Assembly (NCBI GenBank): GCA_963837365.1
Contig: CAWIMW010000002.1
Coordinates: 1,302,001 to 1,366,000, forward strand
Reading direction: 5' to 3'
From: CAWBXL01 sp963837365
Lineage (GTDB): Bacteria; Acidobacteriota; Terriglobia; Terriglobales; Acidobacteriaceae
DNA: 64,000 nt
Of the stretch, positions 7,882 to 16,952 are shown one piece after another. The notes below the pieces were generated by a model. The model did not search any database. It was given only the letters and a program-made list of their open reading frames with translations, and was not told the origin of the DNA. Position numbers and translations under genes: made by a program. Each line of letters starts with the position of its first letter. Within the stretch, counting starts at the first letter, position 1.

Positions 7882-8151
7882 ATGAAAAAAGCTGCCAAAT
7901 CCGCCGTCCTCTATCTGCTCCGCGGATACAAGCTGGCCATTTCCCCGTGGCTCGGGCCGGCATGCCGCTATGTGCCAACCTGTTCCGAGTACGCCCTGGA
8001 AGCAGTGGAGGTCCACGGAGTGTTTCGCGGAAGCCTGATGGCCGGGTGGCGGGTGCTACGTTGCCATCCTCTGGTAAAGGGCGGTTACGATCCGGTGGTC
8101 AGACCCAAAAATTCCCAGCCGCACGAACTGTGCGGCCATTTGAGCAAATAA
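7882..8151 (+). CDS. yidD: Membrane protein insertion efficiency factor
   Basis: An 89-residue inner-membrane-associated protein. The family signature is clear: YKLAISPWLGPACRYVPTCS then a conserved basic-hydrophobic stretch, with the three cysteines typical of YidD. It assists the YidC/Sec insertion route. It lies between rnpA and yidC in the standard order, and its stop is one base before the yidC start. Confidence 0.95.
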   Translation: MKKAAKSAVLYLLRGYKLAISPWLGPACRYVPTCSEYALEAVEVHGVFRGSLMAGWRVLRCHPLVKGGYDPVVRPKNSQPHELCGHLSK

Positions 8152-8152
8152 T

Positions 8153-9886
8153 TTGGCCCAATATAACAGCCCTCAGCAAGAACCCGGCATGGATCGGAAG
8201 CTATTATTGATCTTCGCCGTGACCTTCCTGGTCATCATTATTTCCCAGCCGTTCCTGAAAAAATACATGCCGCAACCGCCGGCCCAGCCGCAGCAGCAAC
8301 AAGCGGCGGCGCAACCTGTGCCAGCGGCAAAGCCACGGGCGCCGCAGCCTGTGGTGGCAGTGCCTGTCGCCGGTTCGAAGCAGGCGGCGGGCGAATCGGA
8401 AATTGTGGTTGAGAATGATCTCTACCGCATCACCTTCACCAATCGTGGAGCGCAGGTCAAGTCGTGGGTGCTGAAGAAGTTCGATGCCGACCAGGGCGGA
8501 CCGCTCGAACTCGTCAATAAGGAAGCCGAAACGTTCGGGCTTCCTCTATCGCTCTGGACCTACGATGAAGCTCTTCGCAACAAGTTGAATTCCGCGCTTT
8601 ACGTTGCTTCGTCCCAGGGGACGCAGCACGCACCCGCCGATATCAGTTTTGAGTACGCCGATGGCGAGCTCTCCGTCCGCAAGACATTCCGTTTCGATCA
8701 CACTTACGTTCTGCATATCGATACTGTGGTGCTGAACAAAGGAAGCCAGGTTACGGCCTACCCCATGTGGCCGGCAGGTTTCGGGGATTCAACCCGGCCG
8801 GCGGCATACGGTTCCAGCCAGATCGAATACCAGAACGACAGCAAGACCGAACGCCTTGCCATTAAGAAGATCAGCGGCGGCAACACGCTGCTGGGTCCCT
8901 TCGACTGGGCCGCAGTGACCGACCAGTACTTCGCCGCGATTTTTATTCCTCAAGATGTTCCGAGCGCGACCCTGGTCACGTTGCGCAATTCGATTGATAT
9001 TCCCAAGGACCCCAAGAAACCGGACCCGAAAGAGACCACGCAAGTGCCGGTACTGGGCGCTGCGGTTGGAAGCCGCACCGGGCCCACCAGCTTGCGCCTT
9101 TACGTCGGCCCGAAATCGCTGGATACATTGGAAAGTGTTTCCGTACCGACGATCAACGGCGCATCCCAGGACTTGCGTGCCATCGTCAACTTCGGATTCT
9201 TCAACATCATTGCCCGTCCGTTGTTCCTGTGGCTCAGGTGGACCCACGCCCACATGGTGGCCAACTGGGGCTGGGCGATTGTGCTCCAGACTTTGATCAT
9301 CACCATTGCTCTGTTGCCGCTGCGCGTTTACCAGATGAAGTCGGCGCTGAAGATGCAGAAAATCCAGCCGCAGATCAAAGCCATCCAGGAAAAATATAAG
9401 AAGTACAGCATGCGCGACCCGAAAAAGCAGGAGATGCAGAAGGAAATCTGGGAATTGCAGCAAAAAGAAGGCGTCAACATGTTCGGCGGCTGCCTCCCCA
9501 TGATCATTCAGCTGCCGTTTCTGTACGCCTATTACACCATGCTGAATGTTTCCGTCGATCTTCGCCATGCGCACTGGGCGTGGATCCAGGACCTCTCTGC
9601 GCCCGACCCGATTTGGCTTTTACCGATCATCATGGTGGTCAGCATGGTGGTGATGCAGCGTATGACCCCGACCCCTGGCGTGGATGCGACCCAGCAAAAA
9701 ATGATGATGTGGATCATGCCAATCTTTATGGGTTATATCTTTTTCAATCTGGCGGCGGGACTTAACCTTTATTATGCGGAGACCAATCTGATTTCGGTTG
9801 CCCAGCAGGTGGTCATGAATCGCACGGCGCTGGGCCAGCAGATGCGGGACCTCGCCGCCAAGCGGGCGAGGAAAAATAAACAGTAA
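8153..9886 (+). CDS. yidC: Membrane protein insertase YidC
   Basis: A 577-residue insertase that places membrane proteins with or without Sec. It has an N-terminal membrane anchor (LLLIFAVTFLVIIISQPFL), a proline/glutamine-rich linker, a large periplasmic beta domain (about residues 80-320) typical of Gram-negative YidC, and the C-terminal five-helix insertase core with GGCLPMIIQLPFLYAYYTML. The TTG at 8153 is retained because the preceding QYNSPQQEPGM segment resembles acidobacterial YidC starts as I recall them; an ATG at 8189 is the alternative. Confidence 0.95.
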   Translation: MAQYNSPQQEPGMDRKLLLIFAVTFLVIIISQPFLKKYMPQPPAQPQQQQAAAQPVPAAKPRAPQPVVAVPVAGSKQAAGESEIVVENDLYRITFTNRGAQVKSWVLKKFDADQGGPLELVNKEAETFGLPLSLWTYDEALRNKLNSALYVASSQGTQHAPADISFEYADGELSVRKTFRFDHTYVLHIDTVVLNKGSQVTAYPMWPAGFGDSTRPAAYGSSQIEYQNDSKTERLAIKKISGGNTLLGPFDWAAVTDQYFAAIFIPQDVPSATLVTLRNSIDIPKDPKKPDPKETTQVPVLGAAVGSRTGPTSLRLYVGPKSLDTLESVSVPTINGASQDLRAIVNFGFFNIIARPLFLWLRWTHAHMVANWGWAIVLQTLIITIALLPLRVYQMKSALKMQKIQPQIKAIQEKYKKYSMRDPKKQEMQKEIWELQQKEGVNMFGGCLPMIIQLPFLYAYYTMLNVSVDLRHAHWAWIQDLSAPDPIWLLPIIMVVSMVVMQRMTPTPGVDATQQKMMMWIMPIFMGYIFFNLAAGLNLYYAETNLISVAQQVVMNRTALGQQMRDLAAKRARKNKQ

Positions 9887-9897
9887 GAGTCGCACAT

Positions 9898-10434
9898 ATG
9901 GCTATTGCAGACAAAATCGCCGCCGCTCACAAGATCAATGAGCTACTTACTTCCGTGGTTACCCATACCAGCCTGCGGGTAAAGTACCGCATTACCGTGG
10001 ACCCTCCGGGCGCCGAAGACCGCGACTGGGAGAGGCCGGAAATCCTGGTGGATTTCTCCGGGCCGGATTCTTCCATGCTGCTGGCACGCGGGGGTGAGTT
10101 GTTGCGCGCCATCGAGCTGATCGCCTATGAAACTCTGCGCCTCACCGGCGATGAGCACGAGAAGATTTCTTTCGATTGCATGAACCAGCGTGCCATGCGG
10201 CTGGACGAACTGCGCAGCGCAGCCCGGGTTGCGGCGGAAAAAGTACGGCAAACCAGCACTCCGTACCACTTTGCTCCTATGTCTTCGCGGGAGCGCAGGA
10301 TTGTCCACCTGGCCCTGCGAGACAGCGCGGACCTGCGTACTGAGAGCGAAGGCGAGGGGCTGCGACGGTATGTGGTGGTTTATCCCAAGGACTATAAGTC
10401 TGCGGCCAAGCCTGCGCGGCGGTCCATCCCGTAG
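9898..10434 (+). CDS. KH/R3H-domain RNA-binding protein (Jag/KhpB-like)
   Basis: A 178-residue single-stranded nucleic-acid-binding protein. The middle contains a KH-like part (ILVDFSGPDSSMLLARGGEL, then LLRAIELIAYETLRL), and the C-terminal half an R3H-type region (MSSRERRIVHLALRD). The N-terminal Jag domain found in Firmicutes Jag/KhpB is absent. Its position directly after yidC is the conserved jag position in many phyla. In other bacteria KhpB binds RNA and influences cell division; the role here is inferred. Confidence 0.85.
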   Translation: MAIADKIAAAHKINELLTSVVTHTSLRVKYRITVDPPGAEDRDWERPEILVDFSGPDSSMLLARGGELLRAIELIAYETLRLTGDEHEKISFDCMNQRAMRLDELRSAARVAAEKVRQTSTPYHFAPMSSRERRIVHLALRDSADLRTESEGEGLRRYVVVYPKDYKSAAKPARRSIP

Positions 10435-10477
10435 AGCGCCTTGGTACTGGGCGGTTGAGTGCTAAGATGGCGCCTCA

Positions 10478-10855
10478 ATGTTGTATCTTCCGATTAGCAA
10501 GAGTTGGATCGTGTCACGTTCGGCGCGGCGGGTTTATCTGGTTTGTTCATTTGCTCCTTTCTATCTGCTCGCCGCGATGATCGCTGTATTGGCGGCAGTT
10601 CTCGCCTCCGGCTTGTCCCCGAGCGCTGACCCTCCTCCGAACGCAGCTTTGCTCATAGAAATTCTGGTTTGGCCTGGAGTAATCGGGGCGGCAGTCCTTT
10701 GGATTGCAATGTGGTATTTCTGGTTTACGTTCGACAATTCAAGCTGGTTCAAGAAAGCCGTCTGGTTTTGCCTCTTTCTCATCTTCGGTTTCTTTTCATC
10801 ACCGTTCTACTATTTCGTCGTGTATCGGCGTAGTTCCCTTGTTAGAAACATCTGA
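10478..10855 (+). CDS. Small membrane protein of unknown function
   Basis: A 125-residue protein with three predicted membrane segments: about residues 22-44 (VCSFAPFYLLAAMIAVLAAV), 60-82 (LIEILVWPGVIGAAVLWIAM) and 94-115 (AVWFCLFLIFGFFSSPFYYF). No family is recognised. It lies between the R3H gene and mnmE on the same strand. Base composition looks lower in GC than its neighbours. The ATG start gives the first membrane segment a positively charged N-terminal flank. Confidence 0.6.
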   Translation: MLYLPISKSWIVSRSARRVYLVCSFAPFYLLAAMIAVLAAVLASGLSPSADPPPNAALLIEILVWPGVIGAAVLWIAMWYFWFTFDNSSWFKKAVWFCLFLIFGFFSSPFYYFVVYRRSSLVRNI

Positions 10856-10893
10856 GATATCAATTTCAGGGCAACAGATTAGAATCCCTTTGC

Positions 10894-12339
10894 GTGAACC
10901 TGGACGATACTATCGTTGCCATCGCTACCCCGCTGGGCCGTGGCGGAATTGGAGTAGTCCGTCTTTCCGGACCTGAGGCGCACAAAATCGCTTTATCCAT
11001 GCTTCGCCTGAAATATGAAATTGAGCCGGGGCGGGCGGTGTTCGGTGAACTGGTTGACCCTTGTGGCGCGGACACTCTTGTCCGAGGAACGCTGGGGACC
11101 GAGGTGGACCCAGACGTTCGATCCGCCGCCGGCAGTGCGCGGACAAGAGTGTCCGCGTCACACGATCGAATCGATGAAGTCGTCGTCACCTACTTCGCCA
11201 AACCTCATTCCTACACGACCGACGACATCATCGAGATCTCTGCGCACGGCTCGCCGGTAGTGCTTGCCCATATCGTCGATTTGGCGCTTGCCCAGGGAGC
11301 CCGCCTTGCCGAGCCCGGCGAATTCACCATGCGTGCTTTTCTGAATGGCCGCATTGATCTTACGCAAGCTGAAGCCGTCCGCGACTTGATTGAATCGCAA
11401 ACGCTCTATCAGGCAAAGGTCGCGGCCCAACAGCTGGGAGGCGCACTCTCGCAGCGCTTGCAGCCGATCAAGCAGAAGCTGATCAACCTGATTGCCGTTC
11501 TCGAAGCGGGAGTTGATTTTGCCGAAGATGATGTCGCGGTCATGCCTGACGGACAGATTCTCACTCGCATCGCAGAGGTGCTATCTCCGCTTGAAGACCT
11601 TGCCAGCTCATTTGCTTATGGGAAGATCGTCCACGAAGGTTTCACGCTAGCCATCGTAGGCCGGCCCAATGTTGGTAAATCCAGCCTGTTCAATTGCCTG
11701 GTGGAGCGCGAGCGCGCCATCGTCACCGCCACGCCGGGGACAACACGTGACTTGGTAAGCGAAACCGTCGCCATCGGCGGCATCCCTGTCCGCTTAGTGG
11801 ATACCGCCGGGATCCGCCACGCGTTGGACGAAGCTGAGAGCATTGGCATCCGCAAATCCATGGAAGCGCTGGCCGATGCCGATTTAGTGTTGGTGGTGCT
11901 GGACTGTTCTCACGCCGTAACCGCGGAAGATCACCAGTTGCTGGACCAGGTAGAACATCGAGCTGCGATCGAGGTTCAAAACAAGACGGATATTGTCAGT
12001 TCTCAGTTCTCAGTTTCTGGTTCTCGGTTGCCTAAGGTAGAAACTTCAGCTACTACCGGCCAGGGCATCGCGGAACTGAGGACGGAAATCCTGCGGCAGG
12101 TTGGCGGAGGTGGCCAGGCATCTACCGGCTTTCTCACCAACCTGCGCCATCGAAATCTGGTGAACGACTCTCTTGCAGCGCTGGGTGCGGCACAGGCTGC
12201 TGTGGCCAACAAGATCCCCCACGAAATGTTACTACTCGACCTTTATAGTTCCCTGCGGCCCCTGGATGAAATCACCGGTGCGACCACAACCGACGACATC
12301 CTTAACCTAATATTTAGCCAATTCTGTATCGGCAAGTAG
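10894..12339 (+). CDS. mnmE: tRNA modification GTPase MnmE with two repeat-derived insertions
   Basis: A 481-residue GTPase that, with MnmG, modifies U34 of tRNAs. It starts at a GTG (NLDDTIVAIATPLGRGGIGV). The N-terminal TrmE domain is followed by a helical domain, the G domain with P-loop GRPNVGKSS (256-264), DTAG and NKTD (363-366), and the C-terminal FCIGK with the family cysteine. Residues about 57-90 and 367-379 are extra relative to typical MnmE and correspond to dispersed palindromes in the DNA. The frame stays open through both, so the protein is probably functional with two extra loops. Confidence 0.95.
   Translation: MNLDDTIVAIATPLGRGGIGVVRLSGPEAHKIALSMLRLKYEIEPGRAVFGELVDPCGADTLVRGTLGTEVDPDVRSAAGSARTRVSASHDRIDEVVVTYFAKPHSYTTDDIIEISAHGSPVVLAHIVDLALAQGARLAEPGEFTMRAFLNGRIDLTQAEAVRDLIESQTLYQAKVAAQQLGGALSQRLQPIKQKLINLIAVLEAGVDFAEDDVAVMPDGQILTRIAEVLSPLEDLASSFAYGKIVHEGFTLAIVGRPNVGKSSLFNCLVERERAIVTATPGTTRDLVSETVAIGGIPVRLVDTAGIRHALDEAESIGIRKSMEALADADLVLVVLDCSHAVTAEDHQLLDQVEHRAAIEVQNKTDIVSSQFSVSGSRLPKVETSATTGQGIAELRTEILRQVGGGGQASTGFLTNLRHRNLVNDSLAALGAAQAAVANKIPHEMLLLDLYSSLRPLDEITGATTTDDILNLIFSQFCIGK
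11062..11162. repeat. Inverted repeat (GCGGACACTCTTGTCCG family) inside mnmE
   Basis: Arms 11062-11084 and 11140-11162 are reverse complements at 22 of 23 positions, with a 55-base spacer. The element encodes about 34 extra residues in the TrmE N-domain without breaking the frame. A half copy (GGACACTCTTGTTCGCGG) lies just past mnmE at about 12370-12387. Confidence 0.8.
11994..12029. repeat. CAGTTCTCAGTTCTCAG-family repeat inside mnmE
   Basis: A direct array of GTTCTCA units (GTCAGTTCTCAGTTCTCAG and continuation) inserted right after the codons for the G4 motif NKTD. It resembles the right arm of the inverted repeat at 7057-7078. It encodes about 12 residues (VSSQFSVSGSRL) with no counterpart in typical MnmE. 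Confidence 0.7.
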
Positions 12340-12366
12340 CGCCATCTTCAAATTAGGGTGTCCGGG

Positions 12367-12387
12367 AACGGACACTCTTGTTCGCGG
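12367..12387. repeat. Half copy of the GGACACTCTTGTCCG repeat
   Basis: AACGGACACTCTTGTTCGCGG matches one arm of the palindrome in mnmE. It creates an open extension upstream of the HlyD-type gene that should not be taken as coding. Confidence 0.6.
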
Positions 12388-12466
12388 GTGGGCGATCCTG
12401 CGGCTTGCATTTCGCCTGGGAAGTCCCTAATCCGCAGTCTGCCCGGAACTTACAGGTTCTCCCGCT

Positions 12467-12482
12467 TTGGCCCTGGGGTTGC
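12467..12482 (+). promoter_or_regulatory. Possible sigma54 (-24/-12) promoter upstream of the exporter locus
   Basis: TTGGCCCTGGGGTTGC contains GG (12469-12470), ten bases, then GC (12481-12482), the invariant spacing of sigma54 promoters, with TTGGC and TTGC flanks matching the consensus. It is the only such site I saw before the first exporter gene, and the locus ends with a sigma54-type activator. The predicted transcription start (about 12494) would leave almost no leader before the GTG at 12496, which weakens the call. Confidence 0.35.
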
Positions 12483-12495
12483 CATTCTTGAGTCC

Positions 12496-13755
12496 GTGGA
12501 TATAGCACGCCCAGAGTTTAAAACGCAGAAACGCCGCAAACAGCTAATGATCGGGGCCATCGCCCTGGTTGCTCTAGTAGCCGTCACCGTCGGCGTGGCC
12601 CGGCTCAAACCCGCCGCACCCAGCGTGGAGCGCAGCACCGTCTGGACCGACACCGTCAAGCAAGGCCCCATGCTGCGCCAAGTGCGTGGTTTGGGTTCTT
12701 TGATTCCCAGTCAGGAGTTCACCCGTCAAATCCCTGCCGAGACCGACGCGACCGTCATTCGCATTCGCGTCTTGCCGGGGACTGAAGTGAAGGCGGACAC
12801 CGTTTTGCTGGATATGAGCAATCCGCAAGTTGAGCAGGCTGCGCTCGATGCCGACCTGCAACTGAAAGCAGCGCAGGCGGAGTACGAGAGCCTGCGCGTC
12901 CGGCTGCAAAGCGACTTGATGACGCAAAAAGCGGGGGCGGCCACAGTCACACAGGATTATTCGCAGGCCAAGCTTCAAGCTGAGACTGACAAAGCACTCT
13001 ACGATCTCGGTGTAATTTCCGGCCTTGCGTACAAGGCCTCGAAGGGCAAGGCTGACGAACTGACTACCAGAAATGGGCTGGAAGAACAGCGGCTGACGAT
13101 TGCACAACAGGCAATTCTTGCGCAGTTACAACAGCAGCAAGCCAAAGTCGACCAAATGCGGACTTTAGCCCAACTCAGGCGCAAACAATTGGACGACCTG
13201 AAAGTGCGCGCCGGTATTGATGGCGTTCTGGTTGACCTGCCCATGCAGGTCGGGCAACGCGTCGCTCCGGGAACCATGCTGGCTAGGGTCATCCAGCCGA
13301 ACCACTTGATTGCTGAACTGAAGATCGCCGAAACCCAGGCGCGGGATGTGCAGATCGGTGAGCCGGCCTCGGTAGACACACACAATGGAATTGTTTCCGG
13401 CACCGTGATGCGGGTTGATCCCGGAGTACAGAACGGAACCGTCACGGTTGACGTAAACCTTACCAGCGACCTGCCGAAAGGCGCGCGGCCGGATCTGAGC
13501 GTGGACGGAACCATTGATCTGGAAAAGCTCGACAACGTTCTTTATGTGGGGCGTCCGGCATTTGGGCAGGAAAGCAGCACCATCAGTCTGTTTAAGCTCG
13601 ACCCGGATGGTAAGGGAGCTGTCCGGGTGCCCGTCAAAGTGGGGCGGGCGTCCGTGAATTCGATCCAGGTTCTTGAAGGCTTACATGTGGGCGACACGGT
13701 GATTTTGTCTGACATGTCACGCTGGGACAATACCGACCGCATCCGGTTGGAATAA
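12496..13755 (+). CDS. Periplasmic adaptor (HlyD/MacA-like membrane fusion protein)
   Basis: A 419-residue protein linking an inner-membrane ABC exporter to an outer-membrane channel. One membrane anchor (LMIGAIALVALVAVTVGVA, about residues 17-35) is followed by half a lipoyl motif (TVIRIRVLPGTEVKADTVLL), a long helical hairpin with heptad character (about 105-240), the second lipoyl half (VRAGIDGVLVDLPMQVGQRV) and a C-terminal beta region. The GTG at 12496 (VDIARPEFK) is chosen because the upstream extension is repeat-derived. It is the first gene of the exporter locus, 31 bp before the ATPase. Confidence 0.92.
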   Translation: MDIARPEFKTQKRRKQLMIGAIALVALVAVTVGVARLKPAAPSVERSTVWTDTVKQGPMLRQVRGLGSLIPSQEFTRQIPAETDATVIRIRVLPGTEVKADTVLLDMSNPQVEQAALDADLQLKAAQAEYESLRVRLQSDLMTQKAGAATVTQDYSQAKLQAETDKALYDLGVISGLAYKASKGKADELTTRNGLEEQRLTIAQQAILAQLQQQQAKVDQMRTLAQLRRKQLDDLKVRAGIDGVLVDLPMQVGQRVAPGTMLARVIQPNHLIAELKIAETQARDVQIGEPASVDTHNGIVSGTVMRVDPGVQNGTVTVDVNLTSDLPKGARPDLSVDGTIDLEKLDNVLYVGRPAFGQESSTISLFKLDPDGKGAVRVPVKVGRASVNSIQVLEGLHVGDTVILSDMSRWDNTDRIRLE

Positions 13756-13786
13756 CGACTCAACATTCTATATAGGAGCTAACGCG

Positions 13787-14512
13787 ATGGAAAACGGTAA
13801 GCAGCCGCTCATCCAGATTGAGGAGATGACCAAAGTTTTCTACACCGATGAGATTGAGACCCATGCCCTCTCCGGCGTCCACCTCACCATCAATAAAGGA
13901 GAGTATGTGGCCATGTCGGGGCCGTCGGGCTGTGGCAAATCCACGCTGCTCTCGATTATTGGGCTGCTGGATACGCCAACCGCCGGACGCTACCAACTGA
14001 ACAGCAAGCCGGTCGAGAGTTTGGATTTCGGCGCGCGCTCCCGCATTCGCAACCAGGAGATCGGCTTTATCTTCCAGAGTTTTAACCTCATCGGCGATCT
14101 CACGGTTTACGAAAACGTCGAGCTACCCTTGACTTACCGGCAGAAGATGCCTTCCGTTGACCGCAAGAAACGCGTAATGGAAGCGTTGGAGCGCGTGGGC
14201 ATGGCACATCGCGTGCGTCACTACCCTTCGCAACTCTCTGGAGGTCAGCAGCAGCGCGTAGCCGTGGCGCGTGCGTTGGGAGGGAAACCTTCCATTCTTC
14301 TGGCTGACGAGCCTACCGGAAACCTGGATTCCCGCAACGGCGAAGCCGTCATGGAGCTGCTGCAAAACCTGCACCGCGAAGGCGCGACCATCTGCATGGT
14401 GACGCACGACCCGCGCTTCGCCAAGCATGCCGAGCGGGAAGTGCATCTGTTCGACGGAAAGGTGGTTGCCGAGGAAGAGTTGCAGAAACTCATGGCGGAC
14501 GTGCATGCATGA
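13787..14512 (+). CDS. ABC transporter ATPase, MacB/LolD type
   Basis: A 241-residue cytoplasmic ATPase for the adjacent FtsX-fold permeases. All catalytic elements are intact: Walker A GPSGCGKST (45-53), Q-loop in IGFIFQSFN, signature LSGGQQQRVAVARAL (from 150), Walker B with Glu175 in LLADEPTGNLD, D-loop Asp181 and switch His207 in VTHD. Gene starts with the TATAGGAGCTAACG leader. Its last codons overlap the first permease (ATGA at 14509-14512), so their synthesis is coupled. Confidence 0.95.
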   Translation: MENGKQPLIQIEEMTKVFYTDEIETHALSGVHLTINKGEYVAMSGPSGCGKSTLLSIIGLLDTPTAGRYQLNSKPVESLDFGARSRIRNQEIGFIFQSFNLIGDLTVYENVELPLTYRQKMPSVDRKKRVMEALERVGMAHRVRHYPSQLSGGQQQRVAVARALGGKPSILLADEPTGNLDSRNGEAVMELLQNLHREGATICMVTHDPRFAKHAEREVHLFDGKVVAEEELQKLMADVHA

Positions 14513-16944
14513 GCGGGCTGCTGCAGGATGCTCGAATCGCTGTTCGCACTCTACTGCAACGGCCGGGGTTCGCTTTGCTCGCGATCCTGACGTTGGCTGT
14601 GGGGACCGGCGGTACGACCGTCATCTTTACGGTCTTTAGCGGCGTTCTGCTTAAGCCCCTGATATATCCGGACGCCAACACCCTTGTGGCGATACACGTT
14701 CAAACGGAGAAATCCGGGGACCGCTGGGGTTTTTCCTATCCTGACTTTCAAGATTGTCGGCGCGAGTGCCGCTCGTTCGACGGGGTCGCCGCATGGACCT
14801 ATGGCGGCGGGACCGTCAGTTCTCCCGGACAGGCGGAATATGTAGATGGACGGAAGATTTCATCCGACTTGTTCTCAGTATTGCGTGTTCCTCTAGTACA
14901 AGGCCGCTCATTTCTGCCTGCTGAAGACAACCCTGGTAGCGCCCCGGTAGCAATTATCAGTACGCGTCTATGGCAACGCCGTTACGCCTCCAATCCGCAG
15001 GCCGTCGGCATGCCACTGAGCTACGACGGCAAAGCGTATACCGTGGTCGGCATTGCGCCGCCCGGCTTGCAACTTGATGGTGAAGTGGATGTATTCACTC
15101 CGCTTGGACAGAGTACTGAGCCCCGCATGAGGTATCGCGCCGCGCATTTTCTCCACGTGCTGGCGCGGCTTCGGAACAACACCACACTGACCCAGGCGCA
15201 AACGGAATTGGCGCTATTCAGCGGCAACCTGGCAAAACAATATCCGGACTCAAACGCCGGCATGACGCTGGTCCCTCACTCGCTGCAAAGCGAACTGGTA
15301 CAAGATGTCCGGCCGACATTGTGGTTGCTTTTGGGTGCGGTGAGCCTTGTCCTGCTGATCGCCTGCGTTAACGTTGCCAGCCTGCTCTTGACCCGTGTGG
15401 TTTCGCGCCAACATGAATTCGCCTTGCGGCTGGCATTGGGGGCTCCTGGCTGGGCGCTGGTACGGCAGTGCTTTGTCGAGAGCGGCGTCCTCGGAATTTG
15501 CGGTGGCCTGCTTGGACTATTGCTAGCAACAGTTGGCACACGCCCATTCCTGCAATTCTGGCCCGGCGGTTTGCCGCGTGCTGAAGAAGTGCATGTAGAT
15601 TGGCGTGTGCTTCTGTTCGCGCTGTCTCTGTCGATTTTGACGGCGTTGATTTTCGGGTTGATGCCGGCCTTGCGCGCCAATAGAACCGCGATCGAAGAAA
15701 CACTCCGCTCCCGGTCACGGACCATCGCAGGAACTGCTCGTAGGCCGCTGAGCGGTTTTGTTGTGTGCCAGCTCGCGCTGGCGTTTGTTTTATTGACTTC
15801 AGCCGGAATCATCGGCCGCACTCTGCTGCGCAGCTCGTCGCTGAATCCAGGGCTGGACGTGCGTAACGTGCTGACGGCCCGGGTGGCGATTTCCCCGGAA
15901 GCCCTTTCCAGTCCCGCCAAGGCGCGAGCCGGCTGGCAGGAACTTATGGACAGCCTGCGGGCTGATCCGGCGGTGCAATCGGTCGCGTTGACGGACACCG
16001 TCCCGATGCGCGAGGGAGAAAACGTCCTGAACTACTGGGCCACGGCGACTCCGACTCCGCCCAACCAGGCAGCCGAGTCCCTGGCGGTTGCTGTCACTCC
16101 GGATTATTTGAAAGTGATGCGCATTCCTCTTCTCCGTGGCCGATTCGTCAATGAAACCGACCGGATGGACAGCCGTCAGGTGGTGGTGATTGATGAAAAC
16201 ATGGCCAGACACGCATTCCCTGGAGAGGATCCCGTAGGAAAGCTGGTCTGGATTCCCGCCATGGGGCCGAACCCAGTGCTGGTGGTGGGCGTCGTGGGAC
16301 ATGTGCGGCATTGGGGACTGGTGGGCGACGATTTCTCTAGGGTTCAGGACCAGTGCTACTACCCCCTCGACCAGGTTCCGGATCAACTCACTAAATTTTT
16401 CTCGACCATCATGTCGGTTGTGGTGCGTACCAATATTGCTCCTTTGAACGCTGTTGAATCTTTGCACCGAGACGCGCGTGGCGCGATGGGCGACCAGACA
16501 CTTTACGAGCTGCGAACCATGGAGCAGCTCGTGAGCGCTTCCTTGGCTCAGCAACGATTTTTGTTGTTCCTGTTTGCGATCTATGCCGGATTGGCTTTGC
16601 TCCTGGCTTGCATCGGCATCTACAGCGTAATCGCGCACCTTACCGGCGAGCGTGTGCCGGAGTTTGGCGTGCGCATGGCGCTGGGAGCAAGTTCAGCCGA
16701 CATCGTCTGGCTCGTCTTGCGTGAGAGCCTGCTGATCATCGTTGCCGGAGTTGGGATTGGAGCTTTAAGCTCCGTCGCAACCGAGCGTGTCCTACGACGG
16801 CTGGTACCCGTCGCGCAGGCTCCGCTAAGTTCTACCTTTGCGGTGATTCTGCCGGTTTTGATTTTGGTCGCTCTGTTCGCCAGCTATGTTCCAGCGCGCC
16901 GCGCGGCCAAAGTCGATCCCATGGTGGCGCTGCGATACGAGTGA
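14509..16944 (+). CDS. ADOP-type ABC permease 1
   Basis: An 811-residue inner-membrane permease with two tandem MacB-periplasmic/FtsX units. An N-terminal helix (FALLAILTLAVGTGGTTVIF) precedes a large periplasmic domain; three FtsX helices follow with a coupling motif RQHEFALRLALGA (near 300). A second periplasmic domain then leads to three C-terminal helices with EFGVRMALGA (near 720), and the protein ends AAKVDPMVALRYE. The coupling motifs would contact an ATPase. This copy diverges from the others in having GTGGTTVIF instead of GIGANTAIF and PEFGVR instead of REIGIR. Substrate unknown. Confidence 0.93.
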   Translation: MSGLLQDARIAVRTLLQRPGFALLAILTLAVGTGGTTVIFTVFSGVLLKPLIYPDANTLVAIHVQTEKSGDRWGFSYPDFQDCRRECRSFDGVAAWTYGGGTVSSPGQAEYVDGRKISSDLFSVLRVPLVQGRSFLPAEDNPGSAPVAIISTRLWQRRYASNPQAVGMPLSYDGKAYTVVGIAPPGLQLDGEVDVFTPLGQSTEPRMRYRAAHFLHVLARLRNNTTLTQAQTELALFSGNLAKQYPDSNAGMTLVPHSLQSELVQDVRPTLWLLLGAVSLVLLIACVNVASLLLTRVVSRQHEFALRLALGAPGWALVRQCFVESGVLGICGGLLGLLLATVGTRPFLQFWPGGLPRAEEVHVDWRVLLFALSLSILTALIFGLMPALRANRTAIEETLRSRSRTIAGTARRPLSGFVVCQLALAFVLLTSAGIIGRTLLRSSSLNPGLDVRNVLTARVAISPEALSSPAKARAGWQELMDSLRADPAVQSVALTDTVPMREGENVLNYWATATPTPPNQAAESLAVAVTPDYLKVMRIPLLRGRFVNETDRMDSRQVVVIDENMARHAFPGEDPVGKLVWIPAMGPNPVLVVGVVGHVRHWGLVGDDFSRVQDQCYYPLDQVPDQLTKFFSTIMSVVVRTNIAPLNAVESLHRDARGAMGDQTLYELRTMEQLVSASLAQQRFLLFLFAIYAGLALLLACIGIYSVIAHLTGERVPEFGVRMALGASSADIVWLVLRESLLIIVAGVGIGALSSVATERVLRRLVPVAQAPLSSTFAVILPVLILVALFASYVPARRAAKVDPMVALRYE

Positions 16945-16952
16945 GGATTTTT

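Noticed and set aside
8789..9574. Long minus-strand open frame (261 codons) opposite yidC
   Set aside because: It lies antisense to a secure gene, has no family-like sequence and is His/Gln/Arg-rich as expected for antisense shadow frames.
12358..12495. 46-codon N-terminal extension of the HlyD-type gene
   Set aside because: Its beginning is encoded by a dispersed repeat, and family proteins begin at the VDIARPE segment.
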